A DNA stretch of 64,000 bases from Dendrolimus kikuchii (GCA_019925095.2 CM034412.1:6507501-6571500); one strand, 5' to 3'; counted from the stretch's first letter, positions 43,371 to 54,160 are shown. A program made the numbers and translations. Notes: generated from the letters alone by a model not told the origin.

Positions 43371-43412
43371 AACTAGATTCGAGAGATGAAAGTTTCCGAG
43401 CTACCACAATAA

Positions 43413-43648
43413 CTTCCGTACAGGAACGGGGAAAGAATACAATTTCCTGCGGCTAGGCGGCCTGTCGTAAGAGGCGACAAAACAACCCACAGCCAAGTGG
43501 TAGCATTAGGGGCCAGGTTGCAGACTGCCTTTAGAGAGCCGCACCACATTGGTAGTGTCTTTGTTATAAATGTCCATAGACGACAGTAAATGCTTCCCAT
43601 CAAGTGGGCCGTCTGCCTGTCTGATTAACTCATGTAATAAAAAATAAA
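43413..43648 (+). mobile_element. Short retroposon family A, internally deleted copy
   Basis: Starts CCGTACAGGAACGGGGAAAG, runs through GCGGCCTGTCGTAAGAGGCG, then about 75 bases of the usual body are missing between GTGGTAG and CATTAGGGGCCAGG. It ends GTCTGATTAACTCATGTAAT and an A-rich tail. Confidence 0.75.
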
Positions 43649-43679
43649 TTTAAAAAACTTCTTCATTGACTGCTGCTTT

Positions 43680-43880
43680 TATAATAATAATCCTTTTGTT
43701 GGTTGTGTCCTCAGGCCTGCCAATATTCAGGAGCAACGTAGAGTATACCTTCCACGCTTATTTAAGACAGATTGGCGGGTTTGGCATAACCGATATGCCG
43801 ATATGCAGGTTTCATCACGATGTTTTTCTTTCGGCGTCAGCACTATAATATATTATACCAGATAATATATATTAGGTCAG
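43680..43880 (+). repeat. SINE family G body fragment
   Basis: Contains GATTGGCGGGTTTGGCATAA and GCAGGTTTCATCACGATGTT, matching 63450-63500, and then TTAGGTCAGAACACTGCCTG in the same style as 45964. This is a very common lepidopteran repeat. Confidence 0.45.
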
Positions 43881-44059
43881 AACACTGCCTGAATGGTGCA
43901 CACATACCAGCCAAGATCCGAACCCATGTCGTTTTGAGACGCGAGTTTGAGATTCAAGAGTACGGACTCCAGTTGAGACTTTCTTGAAGCTAGTTCTATA
44001 TCCAGAGGAGCCACCTTTGTGGCAGCCTTCGAGTTCGGGAGATGACAAACAAACTACCA

Positions 44060-44290
44060 AAGACTTGGCTACGCCTATGTCATATGGAAACTGGCTAGTT
44101 ATGTGGAAAATAAACGTATAGCCGTGCAGTCGCCACCTGAGCCCGGTAGAAGGGATAGACCGAAAACGTGATGGCTTGATGTCATCAAGAATTTTATATG
44201 CAAGTCAATAGTCTAATATAACAGGGGCATACCGAAGATTCCGCGAAATCGTGAAGTAAAAGTAGATAAGCAATCGTTCCAAATGCTACA
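44060..44290 (+). pseudogene. Possible LINE ORF2 tail, heavily decayed
   Basis: Frames suggest a GDRPK/GR..RDGL-like block followed by ITGAYRRFREIVK. The pattern is weakly similar to RTE-like C-terminal tails. Many stops; low certainty. Confidence 0.25.
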
Positions 44291-44637
44291 GGCATGATGA
44301 GGATGATGTTGTGAGTTAATTTGGATATTTCGTTCCTCTTATGTTATTTATGAACTTTCTGTATAAACGAATATTAGAAATCTTTTAATATTCTCAGTAA
44401 GCATTTTAGAAAAATCAACGAAGAAAATAGGAACATAGCTGCTAACAAACTAAGTATACAAAGTAAATGGTATATGCCAAGACTATAACAAATGACGATT
44501 GCCTACCATATCAGAAACACGTGATAATACGTATTGATTATTTTTCTTACAACATAATTTTTTGGATATAATTTAAGTTAAATGGTGTATTTAAATAATT
44601 AAAATAAAACATTTTCTACTGTAATATGTAACTTCAA

Positions 44638-44813
44638 GGGCCCATTTTTCAATCATCAGTTAAAAGCTATCAGTCGAATAAATTATAACCTGACTTAATA
44701 CACTAGTGAAATAATTCAACTGTTTAATTGATGCTACTGTCATTCTTAATTTTCCTATGTTGTGTTTTATCCTATGAATAACTTTTATCCGATGATTCAA
44801 AAATCGGCCCTTA
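44638..44813. mobile_element. MITE with about 34-bp inverted ends (GGGCCC..type)
   Basis: Starts AGGGCCCATTTTTCAATCAT and ends ATGATTCAAAAATCGGCCCT, imperfect inverse copies. About 176 bases, AT-rich body, no gene. A degenerate relative is at 34173-34328. The flanking duplication is unclear. Confidence 0.65.
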
Positions 44814-46029
44814 GACATTTAAACATCATTAAATAATGTAATTCTTTGCAAAAAAACTGTTTGTAATGTACAAAAAGATCTTGTAAGGAAAAATAATGTA
44901 TATTAATGTATTGTATATTTATATATATAAGTGTAAGTAAGTAAGTGTAAGTGACAGTGGTTTGGGACAAATATCTTATCTTTCGGTATTTTTCCTTTTT
45001 TTATTTATTTCTAGTTTTGATATAGTAAAGTTTGCAGTTTATTTTTAAGTTGATATTTATTGTAGTTATTTTTCATCAATAAACTTGTAGACATATATAT
45101 ACTGGTGTGTGTGTGTTTGTGTGTATGTAATCTTGACAAAGTACAGGATAATAATCCCGAGCGAGACATGGTGGACCTGTTTGACAATCTTGCCGTTTTT
45201 ATAGCTTATATAAAAGTGAGGTCGCTTCAGTCATTAATTTAAAAGGCAATACCTGATGTAATCGGAGATAATGTTTTATCATTTTATGTAGCTGCAAAAT
45301 TAAATCATAAAATCAATGTAAGTATAAACTAAAAAGTTACTTGAAAGGTTATAAAAAATCACTAATTAATAGGTACTTCAGTGATAAGATATGAATTTTA
45401 TTTCTTTTTAAACAATGATTACAAAGGTCAACAATAAAAAACTGTTGCGCTGGATATCTTTGCAACTATCTATAATTCCCTGTTGTTCAATTTTGTTATA
45501 TAAATAATTAAATAAAACTACATTATTTTCCAAAATTAGATATTATTTCCCTTCCATATATTTTTTTTATTGAATGACAATGTCACGTTAACATATCGCC
45601 CCCCAAGGACCTTCCAGTCCTTCAAACTACCCACAATAGTAACAAAAGGAAATACTAATTAAACTATAATGAATTATTAAATAATGTAACATTCATGAAC
45701 AAAATACATTGTGGACTGTATTATTATTAATACAAAAATAAATAACTATCTTCAAATCGCATTCACAATTATTTTTTGCACACACAGTTTACGAATACAT
45801 TAATGGAAGGAACGAATTGGCTCTGGTTTTAAAGATTTTTAATGTGAATATGAGCATATAATAATCCATAAACGTCCCATTGCTGGACTCGGGCCTCCCA
45901 TTATAGGAGAACGGACAGTATATCCGAGTCGCTTGTCCAAGGTAATTGTAATAATATACACATTAGGTCAGAAAACTGCCTAAGTGGTACTGCATGCTTT
46001 CCGGCCAGGCATAAAATACTATTATAATA
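44814..46029. other. No gene; microsatellite and SINE pieces
   Basis: AT-rich. A (TG)n-type tract lies at 45103-45125. 45862-46010 contains SINE family G pieces (CCCATTGCTGGACTCGGGCC and GGTCAGAAAACTGCCTAAGT). No coding sequence. Confidence 0.45.
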
Positions 46030-47263
46030 GGTTGGGGAAAAAGTCTTTTCACATATAGTATATATGAACTTGTAATAAGATCTCTTTGGCTATACCATTT
46101 GTATCTGGCTGGTTTTGGTATCATTAAAAAGTTTTAATTTTAAAGAAGACAATTCCAAATTCAAATTAGGAAAATGTGTGATTTTCATTTGTTTTTCTTA
46201 TTGTTAAAATGAGTGAATCTAATGAAGAAATTCGATACAATTTAAAATTTTACTACGAAAAAGGTAAAAATGCAACACAAGCCGCGAAAAAAAATTGTGA
46301 TGTTTATGGACCTAATGCAGTATCTGTAAGAGTAGCGCAAATTTGTTTTAAGCGTTTTCAATCCGGAAATTTTGATATCAAAGATTCACGTCGCTCTGGT
46401 CGCCCTGTTACGGACAAAATTGATGCCATTTTTGAAAAAGTGGAGCAAGATCAACATATTAGTAGTTACGATGTAGCTGGAGAACTGGGAATTGACGCGA
46501 TTGAAGCTGGGTACACAAAAAAGCTCGATATTTGGGTGCCTCATGACCTCACTGAAAGAAACCTAATGAACTGTGTACTCATTTGTGATTCTTTATTACG
46601 ACGTAATGAAACCGAACCATTTTTGAAGAAGCTGATAACTGGTGATGAAAAGTGGATCACGTACGACAAGAACGCGCGAAAAAGATCGTGGTCAAAGGCC
46701 GGTCAGGCTTCACAGACTATGTCGAAACCCGGGTTAACTCGCAACAAGGTGATGCTGTCTGTGTGGTGGGATTGGAAGGGCATTATTCATTATGAGCTGT
46801 TACCGCTAGGCAGGACCATCGATTCTGAACTGTACTGCGAACAACTGATGAGATTATGGCAAAAAGTTCAGAGAAAGTGGCCGGAATTAATCAACAGAAG
46901 GGGTGTGGTTTTTCACCATAATAACGCTAGACCTCACACATCTTTAGCCACTCAGTAAAAATTACAAGAATTTGGCTGGGAGGTGTTAATGCATCCGCCG
47001 TATAGTCCTGAGCTTTTACCTTCAGATTTTCATCTGTTTCGGTCTCTGCAGAATTCCTTAGGCATTGTCAGGTTAACATCACGAGAGGACTGCCAAAACC
47101 ACTTCTCGCAGTTTTTTTATCAGAAGCCCCAAAATTTTTATAGCAGTGGGATCACATCCCTACCTACAAGATGGCAAAAAGTTATCCAACAAAATAAAAA
47201 TAAACTTTATAAAAAAACCTTTTGAATTTGTATATAAAATGCGAAGAAACTTTTTCCCCAACC
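46030..47263 (+). mobile_element. mariner transposon with intact ends
   Basis: Terminal inverted repeats start GGTTGGGGAAAAAGT at 46030 and end ACTTTTTCCCCAACC at 47263. TA is present on both sides (46028-46029 and 47264-47265). Length is 1234 bases against about 1.3 kb for the family. The transposase gene is broken, so the copy is not autonomous but still has usable ends. Confidence 0.9.
46209..47225 (+). pseudogene. mariner transposase with one stop and a lost catalytic aspartate
   Basis: Begins MSESNEEIRYNLKFYYEKGK, followed by the first helix-turn-helix (about residues 20-60). The second is shortened by roughly seven residues at ELGIDAIEAGYTKK. WVPHDLTERN is the conserved linker. The first catalytic D is in ITGDEKWITYD; the second should be in HHDNARPH but reads HHNNARPH; the third is present in LLPSDFHLF. 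An in-frame TAA at 46956-46958, after SLATQ, cuts the frame, which then continues unchanged to KKTF at 47225. The family is certain (DD34D type); the subfamily is not. Confidence 0.9.
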
Positions 47264-47431
47264 TAATATATATATATATGCATGTTTTATTGTCATACGT
47301 GTGTGTGCGTATATGTATCTATATTTATATTGTTTTTGTGCTGATATGTATTGTGTATACTTATCATTAATCATTATTTATAAACTGCACCACCATCAGT
47401 ATTCACGTTAGAATTCGATTTTTTTAATCTT

Positions 47432-47671
47432 GCCACTTTAAACAATTCCCAGAAAAATTTCCGCGGGATTGCTAGAATAAAAAGGAGCCCAGAGATTAAG
47501 TCTAAGGATTAGCTGTCAATCGGCTATCGGCTCAGTAGTTTTTACCCGAATCTCGAACAGACAAGAAATCTAAAAAAACGCATCGTTTATATAGTGTATT
47601 CCAGTTGTTTTTTTTTTAATAGCTTCAATGTACAGACACAGCCTATTTATAATTTTATAATATGATAGATA
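47432..47671 (-). mobile_element. Helitron family E, 5' part only
   Basis: On the minus strand it has TCTATCTATCATATTATAAA at the presumed 5' end, then TGTACATTGAAGCTATTAAA, ATATAAACGATGCG and AAAAACTACTGAGCCGAT. The copy stops within the CCGCGG region, so the hairpin and CTAG end are missing. Of the family E copies, this one best shows a TC-type start. Confidence 0.5.
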
Positions 47672-47679
47672 GATCCTAC

Positions 47680-47866
47680 ATAGAATGGGGGAGGATCGCG
47701 CAGTGAAAAGAGCCTATTTGGGCAGGCCAACCGGACGGCGAACAGTTGGTCGGCCCAGATATCGCTGGAGTGACGTAGTGGAGGCTGATCTGCGCGAGCT
47801 TCATGCCTATGCAAGCATGACAGGCAGGAGTCAGCGCTGAACAGGAATGAGTGGAGTATTCTCATT
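47680..47866 (+). pseudogene. LINE ORF2 C-terminal fragment
   Basis: The frame reads GEDRAVKRAYLGRPTGRRTV then GRPRYRWSDVVEADLRELHA. The R.GRP..RW.D.VE.DL.EL pattern is a LINE C-terminal tail of the RTE-like kind. No RT is attached, and a TGA follows SQR. Confidence 0.55.
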
Positions 47867-48199
47867 TCTTTGTATTGTATTGTATATTGCCCGAGTTGTT
47901 GAAGAAGCGCTGTCTTCCTAGCTAGGTTATAAAATAACCTGTGTTAAGGAGAAACAGTATTCTAGACTCCGATAGGATGATACTATATGTTTTATGTTAT
48001 ATATGTAGGTAAGTGATGTGATAGTAGTTGGTGTTTCGGGGGCCAGGAATCATTTTGGGTCGTTGAGCCGCAGCAATTAGTTAAGATAGTTCAGTTAGTT
48101 ATAATATGTAAGATATCTTGTGAAATATAAACAACATTCCCGCGGAATCACGTAAACTTTAAAATTACTTAGATGAAAGTTGTTTGATTTTCTATCTTG
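47867..48199. other. No gene seen
   Basis: AT-rich; may include the 5' end of the LINE that follows, but I cannot place it. Confidence 0.35.
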
Positions 48200-48345
48200 T
48201 CTAAGAATGTTGTTTAGAGGCGTTTGGCGAATTTCTCCTGGTTTTCTTTCGTGTTTTTCTGTTTTCCTGGCTTTGTGTTGTCATTTATCTGTTGGTGTTG
48301 GCTATTTTTAAGTTTATTATTAGTGGTAAGTACTTTACTTCATAA

Positions 48346-49803
48346 ATGTCGCAGTCGGTGGGAGAGAAAGTCCCTCCTGATAGGGGGAGACATTCTTTAG
48401 GAATGGAAGTGGGCGAATCTCATGCTATTGGCCAAACTAAGGAGAAATTACGGGCTAAACGTTCTTTAGAGGCTCCTTCAAATACCCCCGAGAAAAGAAT
48501 TTTGCCCCCTTCAGTCTCTATCCAACACACATACACCAGACCTGGATTTGAGGCAAACTCGGATCTCAGGTATTCTGAGTCTGACTCAGGCCCTTTTATT
48601 GTTTACGTTACGGGTCCCGATGTGGACCTGCCCAAATCTTCCAACAATATGCGCGCCCTCAAAATAGCCCAAGTTATTTACAACAGCAAAGTCTCAGGGG
48701 TTGACGAAATAAAAAACATAGGAAGAAACAAAATTTCTATTTATTTTAAAACATTCTCTGAAGCTAACTCATTCTTATCCCACCCTCTCCTAGAGTTAAA
48801 TAATCTTACAGCAATAATTCCCCGTTTCCAACTTACCCGTATGGGTGTAATTCATTCAATCCCTCTAGATTGGTCTTTGGAGGACTTGGTTTCATGGACT
48901 GAGTGCCGTCCAGAGTCTTCTATAGTAATTAAAGCGAGAAGACTAAATAAAAAAAAACGTGTTGAAGATACAACCTGCTGGGAACCCACTGGTACTGTAG
49001 TTCTCACCTTTTTAGGCCAATCCCTCCCAAGCCATGTTTATTGTTGCAACCTCTCTCAACCTGTTGGAACATATACCCTTCCCACTATACAGTGCCTAAA
49101 ATGCTGTCGTTTCGGACACATCCGTGACAAATGCCGATCTAACTCACGCTGTTCTCGCTGTGCTGGCCCGCATGAAAATGCCACTTGTCAGGTACCTGAG
49201 GATAAAATTACTTGTTTGTTTTGTTCTGGTAACCATGCAGCCACTGACTCTAGATGCCCCGAACATGCACGCCAAAGAAACATTAAAGTCATAATGTCCA
49301 CTGAAAATATTGGATATGTTGAGGCAGCCCGTAGATTTAAACCTGTTCGGACTTCATATGCTGACATTTCCTCAACAGTTCCAAACAAATCTGCCTACAT
49401 ACCCTATCCCTCCCCTAATTCTGTTCCCTCGCCTATGTGCCCTGAACCTTCTCCCAATACTATTCAATCTGCACCAAATTCTTCATATAGGAAAACCATC
49501 TATATACATAGAAAACCTAGACAGGAGCTAGGTACAACATATGATCATCTAGCCCATGCTAATATTGTCTCCTCACCACCTTCCTCTTTACCAAATGGTT
49601 GTGCTCTTGGCGATAACTCCCCTAATATCTCTACCGCTAATGATAATTTAGTACAAATTTTGTCAACAGCTTTAATTAATATATTTTCTAAATGTGGTGA
49701 TATACAACCGTACAATGTCATAGATATGCTTCAAAAAATTATTACGTCACTTATAAACTCTTCTATCCAAAATGGCGAAGGTCCTTCAATGGAACTGTCG
49801 TAG
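48346..49803 (+). CDS. LINE ORF1, Gag-like RNA-binding protein
   Basis: 485 residues. The N-terminal 80 residues are polar and probably unstructured. An RRM-like part follows (about 85-235, from FIVYVTGPDVDL to VVLTFLGQSLPSHVYCC). Then come three zinc knuckles: CLKCCRFGHIRDKC (about 249), CSRCAGPHENATC (about 268) and CLFCSGNHAATDSRC (about 289). After the knuckles IKVIMSTENIGYVEAARRF is the usual conserved tail block. The proline- and serine-rich C-terminus is variable in the family. Its role is to bind element RNA and form the ribonucleoprotein. The last 32 bases overlap the start of ORF2 in another frame. No frameshift or stop. Confidence 0.85.
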   Translation: MSQSVGEKVPPDRGRHSLGMEVGESHAIGQTKEKLRAKRSLEAPSNTPEKRILPPSVSIQHTYTRPGFEANSDLRYSESDSGPFIVYVTGPDVDLPKSSNNMRALKIAQVIYNSKVSGVDEIKNIGRNKISIYFKTFSEANSFLSHPLLELNNLTAIIPRFQLTRMGVIHSIPLDWSLEDLVSWTECRPESSIVIKARRLNKKKRVEDTTCWEPTGTVVLTFLGQSLPSHVYCCNLSQPVGTYTLPTIQCLKCCRFGHIRDKCRSNSRCSRCAGPHENATCQVPEDKITCLFCSGNHAATDSRCPEHARQRNIKVIMSTENIGYVEAARRFKPVRTSYADISSTVPNKSAYIPYPSPNSVPSPMCPEPSPNTIQSAPNSSYRKTIYIHRKPRQELGTTYDHLAHANIVSSPPSSLPNGCALGDNSPNISTANDNLVQILSTALINIFSKCGDIQPYNVIDMLQKIITSLINSSIQNGEGPSMELS

Positions 49804-52800
49804 TGTTAATAATAAAAAACATGAAGTATCTTTTTTAATTAATCAGTTTAATCCTTACCTTTTTGCCCTCTCTGAAACATGGTTGAACCCTGGTTCTTTA
49901 TTTCGAGTGCCTGGGTTTTCATGTATCCGAGATGATAGATCGGATGGTTGGGCTGGTTGTGCTATTCTTGTTAGAAGAAATATTACATTCTCCCGTTTCA
50001 CCCTCCCCCCTCACTCCCCAGATATTAATATTGTAGCTGTCCGTTGTCTTAATATAACATTTGTGTCTGTCTACATCCCTTACCCCAATGCTCTCCTCAT
50101 ACAAGAACTTTTCTCCCTCTTATGCCATCTTCCTGTCCCTCTCCTCATTCTAGGAGACCTAAATATCCGCCATACTTTGTGGGGTTCAGCTTCCTGTGAT
50201 CCTATTGCTCCAGCATTTCTTGATATCTTAAATGATCTAAACTTATGCATCATTAATGATGGAACCCCTACGCGTAGAGTCTCTCCCCTTCAAAATCCGA
50301 GTGCCCCTGACCTTACTTTATCCTCTCCCTCCATAGCCTACTCTCTTTCATGGTCTGTTCTTTCTAACTGTTATGGAAGTGACCATCTCCCTATTCTTTG
50401 TTCCTTGCCTGATTCTTCACCCCCTCCTGTCACTCCAATCCCTCTCTTGAGATTTAGACTCGCACTAGCTGACTGGCATAAGTTCTCTTCCTTGGTACAA
50501 AGTAAATTAAACTCTCTTCCTGATGTTTCTTCTCTGAATTTTACTTCCCTATATGATGAGTATGTATCTGCATTGACATCTGCTGCTGAGCAATCAATCC
50601 CCTTAAAAAACTCTGTAAAAAATAAAATTCCCTCCCCTGCTTGGTGGGATTCTGAATGTTCCGCTATAGTAAAAAAGCGCAAAGAAGCGGAGATTAAATT
50701 TACCAGGAGCCTCACATATGATAATTACCTAGAATTTCAGAAAGTCTCTGCTTCCTCTAAAAGACTGTTGCGTTCAAAAAAAAAAAAAGGTTGGCAAGCC
50801 TTCTGCGAATCCCTTTCTCCCAGGACTCCAGCTTCTATGATATGGAAGAAAATAAAAGCCTTTAGAAAGTCCCAAAGTGACGATAATATTAATTCCAATA
50901 ATCCATCTTCCTGGCTTCCCAATTTCATGCACAAGCTTGCACCTCCTTTTGTTCCCCTTGAACCTTGTCCCCCCATCAGTTGTTCCCCTTCAGATGAGTT
51001 GAATCCCATGAATTCTAAATTTTCCTTTGGAGAACTATGCGCTGCCCTAGATCATCTCCGAGACTCTTCTCCTGGAGTAGACGGCATTACTTATTCCTTT
51101 GTAATTCAGTCCTGTGAATCTTCTAAGCATTTTCTACTGAACCTTCTGAATCAGATTTTTCTCTCCGGATCTATCCCAGAGTCTTGGAAAAAGCAAATAA
51201 TTGTTCCAATATTAAAACCTGGCAAGGATGCTTCAGACCCTGATGCTTATAGACCTATAGCCCTATCTTCAGTCCTTGCTAAAATTATGGAGCATTTAAT
51301 TAAAAATCGACTCGAGTGGATCGTAGAAAGCAAAGGCATATTAGCCAACAGCCAGTTTGGTTTTAGACGAGGTTTAGGTACAATGGACAGTCTCAGCCTT
51401 ATTACCTCAGACATCAGATTAGCTTTTTCCCGAAATGAACATGTCGTAGGAGTCTTTTTAGACATAACGTCTGCATACGACAACGTCAACCTTCAAATAC
51501 TCAGGCAGAAGCTGCACAATCTGAGTATCCCCCCGAGGATTGTCAACATTGTTTCCAATATGTTCATGGAGAGATCAATCTCCGTCCGCGTTTCGGGAAT
51601 CGACTCCCCCCCGCGTCTTGTATGGAAAGGTTTACCCCAAGGCTCTGTCCTCAGCCCGATCCTCTATAACATTTATACGGCTGATTTAGAATCTTCTGTA
51701 AGCTGCTTTTGCAAAGCCCTTCAGTATGCCGATGACATTGCTCTATATGCCACTTCTGACTCTTTCAGTGATGCTTCAAACCGTATCAATTCTGCTCTTT
51801 TTTATCTTAACTCATGGCTTTCAGAGCACGGTTTGTCACTTTCTGCTTCAAAAAGTTCGGCTGTAATATTCTCCCGCAAAAGAGATATTCCTGCCCTAGA
51901 CATTCACATTAACAATCATCCAATCCAAATTGCTAACTCTGTTAAATTCCTAGGTGTCTTCCTCGATGCCAAACTTTCAGGCCTCCCCCATCTCAATTAT
52001 ATTTGCGCAAAAACAGAAAAAAACACTAACGTAATTCGAGCCCTGTCAGGTGTTAGGTGGGGATCTCACCCCTATTGTCAGAAGCTGCTTTATAATGCCA
52101 TCATCCGCAGCCATTTTGACTATGCCTGCTTCATATTGGAACCCTGCAGTAAATCCGCTCTCATGAAACTGGAACGCATACAAGCCAAATGCCTCAGAAT
52201 CATCACAGGCGCAATGAAATCTTCTCCAATAAATGCCCTTCAGGTTGAGTGTGTAGACCCTCCTCTTGCTCTTCGCAGGCAGCTTCTATCGGACAGATTC
52301 TTTTATAAAGTGATAGAGCTCTCAGATCATCCCCTTCTAGGTATCTTAGATCAACTCCTTCAAATATCGTTCACATCTAGTTATTGGACTCACAAATGTC
52401 TTCCACTTCTTATAAATTCGTATAAGAAACTAGTAGATCTCCCTCTTGGCATTTTCCAGAATTATAAAAATCCTGTTTTTGAGTCAAGTTTTGAAAGCCT
52501 TATTTATAAACCTAATGTTATTCTAAATCTAGATATTCACAAAAATTCTCCAGATGCTAATCAATTATTTTGTAAAATTACGCAGGATCGTTGGCCAGAC
52601 CACCTTCAGTTTTTCACCGATGCATCACGGCTATCTCAAAATGGCCCTGTTGGTTCAGCTATTTGGATTCCCAAATACAAAATTATTTTAAATTTCAAAA
52701 TTCCTCCTCCTAGTTCTGTGTTCACTGGCGAATCAATCGCTATTCTAGAAGCCGTCCTTTATATTGAATCCCATAACATAAGTAAATCTATCATTTTTAC

Positions 52801-53470
52801 TGATTCCTTAAGCTCCCTACAGGATATCTCAAAATTACCTTTGCATGCTAAACATAACTTTGTCATCTCCCTAAAAATAAAGGAAGCCCTCTTTCGTTGT
52901 CACTCGTCTGGTTTAGATATAGTACTTGCCTGGATCCCAGGTCACTGTGGAATTGGTGGAAATGAGATTGCCGACTGTTGCGCCAAGGAAGCTGTCTGTT
53001 CGGGTAGTAACAAATATAATAAATGCTTTCCCCGCGATTTACGTTCTCTCGCGCGGCCCCAGATGTTTGAGACTTGGAATGGTATCTGGCAACAGTCCCG
53101 TCTGACTGTTGGCAGATACTACGGTAGTTTGCAACCAACATTACGTCCCAAACCTTGGTTCTTCAACTATAGAAAACTACCCAAAAAAGTTATATCAACT
53201 ATAATTCGCCTGCGTCTTGGCCACTGTTGCTGTCCTGTATTTCTTGCAAAATTAAGAATTCGCGATAATTCTCTCTGTGAGTGCGGCTTAGCTGACGGCT
53301 CTGTCCATCACATTTTTTTCGAATGTCCCAAAATAGTTTCTCCCCTCTACAGTATATTACTCAAAGATTTTCCCCGACCGGTCAATGTGGACTTTCTTCT
53401 TACCGTAGCTGATAGTAGACATGTACATATATTATCAAAGTTTTTAACAATAAATAACATCTATCTCTAA
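49772..53470 (+). CDS. LINE ORF2: endonuclease, reverse transcriptase, RNase H
   Basis: 1232 residues. APE-type endonuclease at about 1-225: LQWNCRSVNNKK, ALSETWL, ILGDLNIRH (about 127) and GSDHLPI (about 203). Reverse transcriptase at about 420-760: PDAYRPIAL, QFGFRRGLGTMDS, motif A VFLDITSAYD (about 563), GLPQGSVLSP and motif C LQYADDIALY (about 651). RNase H at about 940-1080: FFTDASR, ESIAILEAV, IFTDSL and WIPGHCGIGGNEIADCCAKE, so all four acidic positions are present. The C-terminal C.C......H....C site (SLCECGLADGSVHHIFFEC) follows. Length and order match I-type elements. Translation probably depends on reinitiation, since the start lies 32 bases upstream of the ORF1 stop. Confidence 0.9.
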   Translation: MAKVLQWNCRSVNNKKHEVSFLINQFNPYLFALSETWLNPGSLFRVPGFSCIRDDRSDGWAGCAILVRRNITFSRFTLPPHSPDINIVAVRCLNITFVSVYIPYPNALLIQELFSLLCHLPVPLLILGDLNIRHTLWGSASCDPIAPAFLDILNDLNLCIINDGTPTRRVSPLQNPSAPDLTLSSPSIAYSLSWSVLSNCYGSDHLPILCSLPDSSPPPVTPIPLLRFRLALADWHKFSSLVQSKLNSLPDVSSLNFTSLYDEYVSALTSAAEQSIPLKNSVKNKIPSPAWWDSECSAIVKKRKEAEIKFTRSLTYDNYLEFQKVSASSKRLLRSKKKKGWQAFCESLSPRTPASMIWKKIKAFRKSQSDDNINSNNPSSWLPNFMHKLAPPFVPLEPCPPISCSPSDELNPMNSKFSFGELCAALDHLRDSSPGVDGITYSFVIQSCESSKHFLLNLLNQIFLSGSIPESWKKQIIVPILKPGKDASDPDAYRPIALSSVLAKIMEHLIKNRLEWIVESKGILANSQFGFRRGLGTMDSLSLITSDIRLAFSRNEHVVGVFLDITSAYDNVNLQILRQKLHNLSIPPRIVNIVSNMFMERSISVRVSGIDSPPRLVWKGLPQGSVLSPILYNIYTADLESSVSCFCKALQYADDIALYATSDSFSDASNRINSALFYLNSWLSEHGLSLSASKSSAVIFSRKRDIPALDIHINNHPIQIANSVKFLGVFLDAKLSGLPHLNYICAKTEKNTNVIRALSGVRWGSHPYCQKLLYNAIIRSHFDYACFILEPCSKSALMKLERIQAKCLRIITGAMKSSPINALQVECVDPPLALRRQLLSDRFFYKVIELSDHPLLGILDQLLQISFTSSYWTHKCLPLLINSYKKLVDLPLGIFQNYKNPVFESSFESLIYKPNVILNLDIHKNSPDANQLFCKITQDRWPDHLQFFTDASRLSQNGPVGSAIWIPKYKIILNFKIPPPSSVFTGESIAILEAVLYIESHNISKSIIFTDSLSSLQDISKLPLHAKHNFVISLKIKEALFRCHSSGLDIVLAWIPGHCGIGGNEIADCCAKEAVCSGSNKYNKCFPRDLRSLARPQMFETWNGIWQQSRLTVGRYYGSLQPTLRPKPWFFNYRKLPKKVISTIIRLRLGHCCCPVFLAKLRIRDNSLCECGLADGSVHHIFFECPKIVSPLYSILLKDFPRPVNVDFLLTVADSRHVHILSKFLTINNIYL

Positions 53471-53594
53471 TGTAGTTAGTCTAACACTCTATGTTTTGTG
53501 TTGTCCTCAGGATCTCAGAAAGTGATTTGGAAGATCACCGACCAAATTTTTCTTTTCGCATTTATACTCTTATATGCACCTGACATTTTACCAC

Positions 53595-54160
53595 CTACTG
53601 TGACATTGGCCAAATCAATGCAAACTGCGTTGGAGCCATAATCCAAAAATTGGTTTCAATAAAATGAATACATAATATAGAATCGACATTAAACTTGGAA
53701 ATGGTTCTACAGGTTTTTCCAAAAATACGCCAACTGCGAAACTTACTATTCCGGTGAAACTGAGTGTAGTTCAATGAACTCATTAGTTGCCGACTTTCCA
53801 TTAAAATTAATAGAAAATTGTTTTCTCTTTTTCTTAGTTTTAAACGAAAATCAAATTACATTACTGTATTGTGTATTTTGTTACACAACACCGCTAGTTT
53901 ACACACCTTTTTTACTGAAAAATACCTCAGTTTGGGCTAAATACGGGACTCCAATCCAAACCATAAATGATGAAAGATAATGTCCACGTCGAATTCTCGG
54001 TTTAAGCAATGTTCGACATGCAAAACTTTTTCTTCTCAAGAAGGCTCTCGCGGATTTTTTAGTGTCAACCGCCTTAACAAACCTGGAATCATAAGATAAT
54101 GCACTGTTTTTCGTAATTAACCTCGATATGCTAAACTCAGGACTTTATTTAGCCCTCTTT
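53595..54160 (-). pseudogene. Possible remnant of a mariner-like transposase
   Basis: On the minus strand, frames with several stops read RRGHYLSSFMVWIGVPYLAQ then TEVFFSKKGV. These weakly resemble the HYPSSVMVWWGVSYEG..EPYFCEKG block of the maT copy at 39341. No ends or catalytic residues can be identified. It could be chance. Confidence 0.3.

Larger units (their letters stand above)
48200..53560 (+). mobile_element. I-clade (I/Nimb type) non-LTR retrotransposon, apparently intact
   Basis: Two overlapping open frames without stops and with every catalytic motif readable. A C-terminal RNase H in ORF2 and three zinc knuckles in ORF1 point to the I group of LINEs. Both boundaries are approximate: I could not find a target-site duplication, and no TAA-type tail or poly-A is visible after the ORF2 stop. 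The DNA is markedly less AT-rich than its flanks. It is the only retroelement here that could still be autonomous. Confidence 0.8.
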
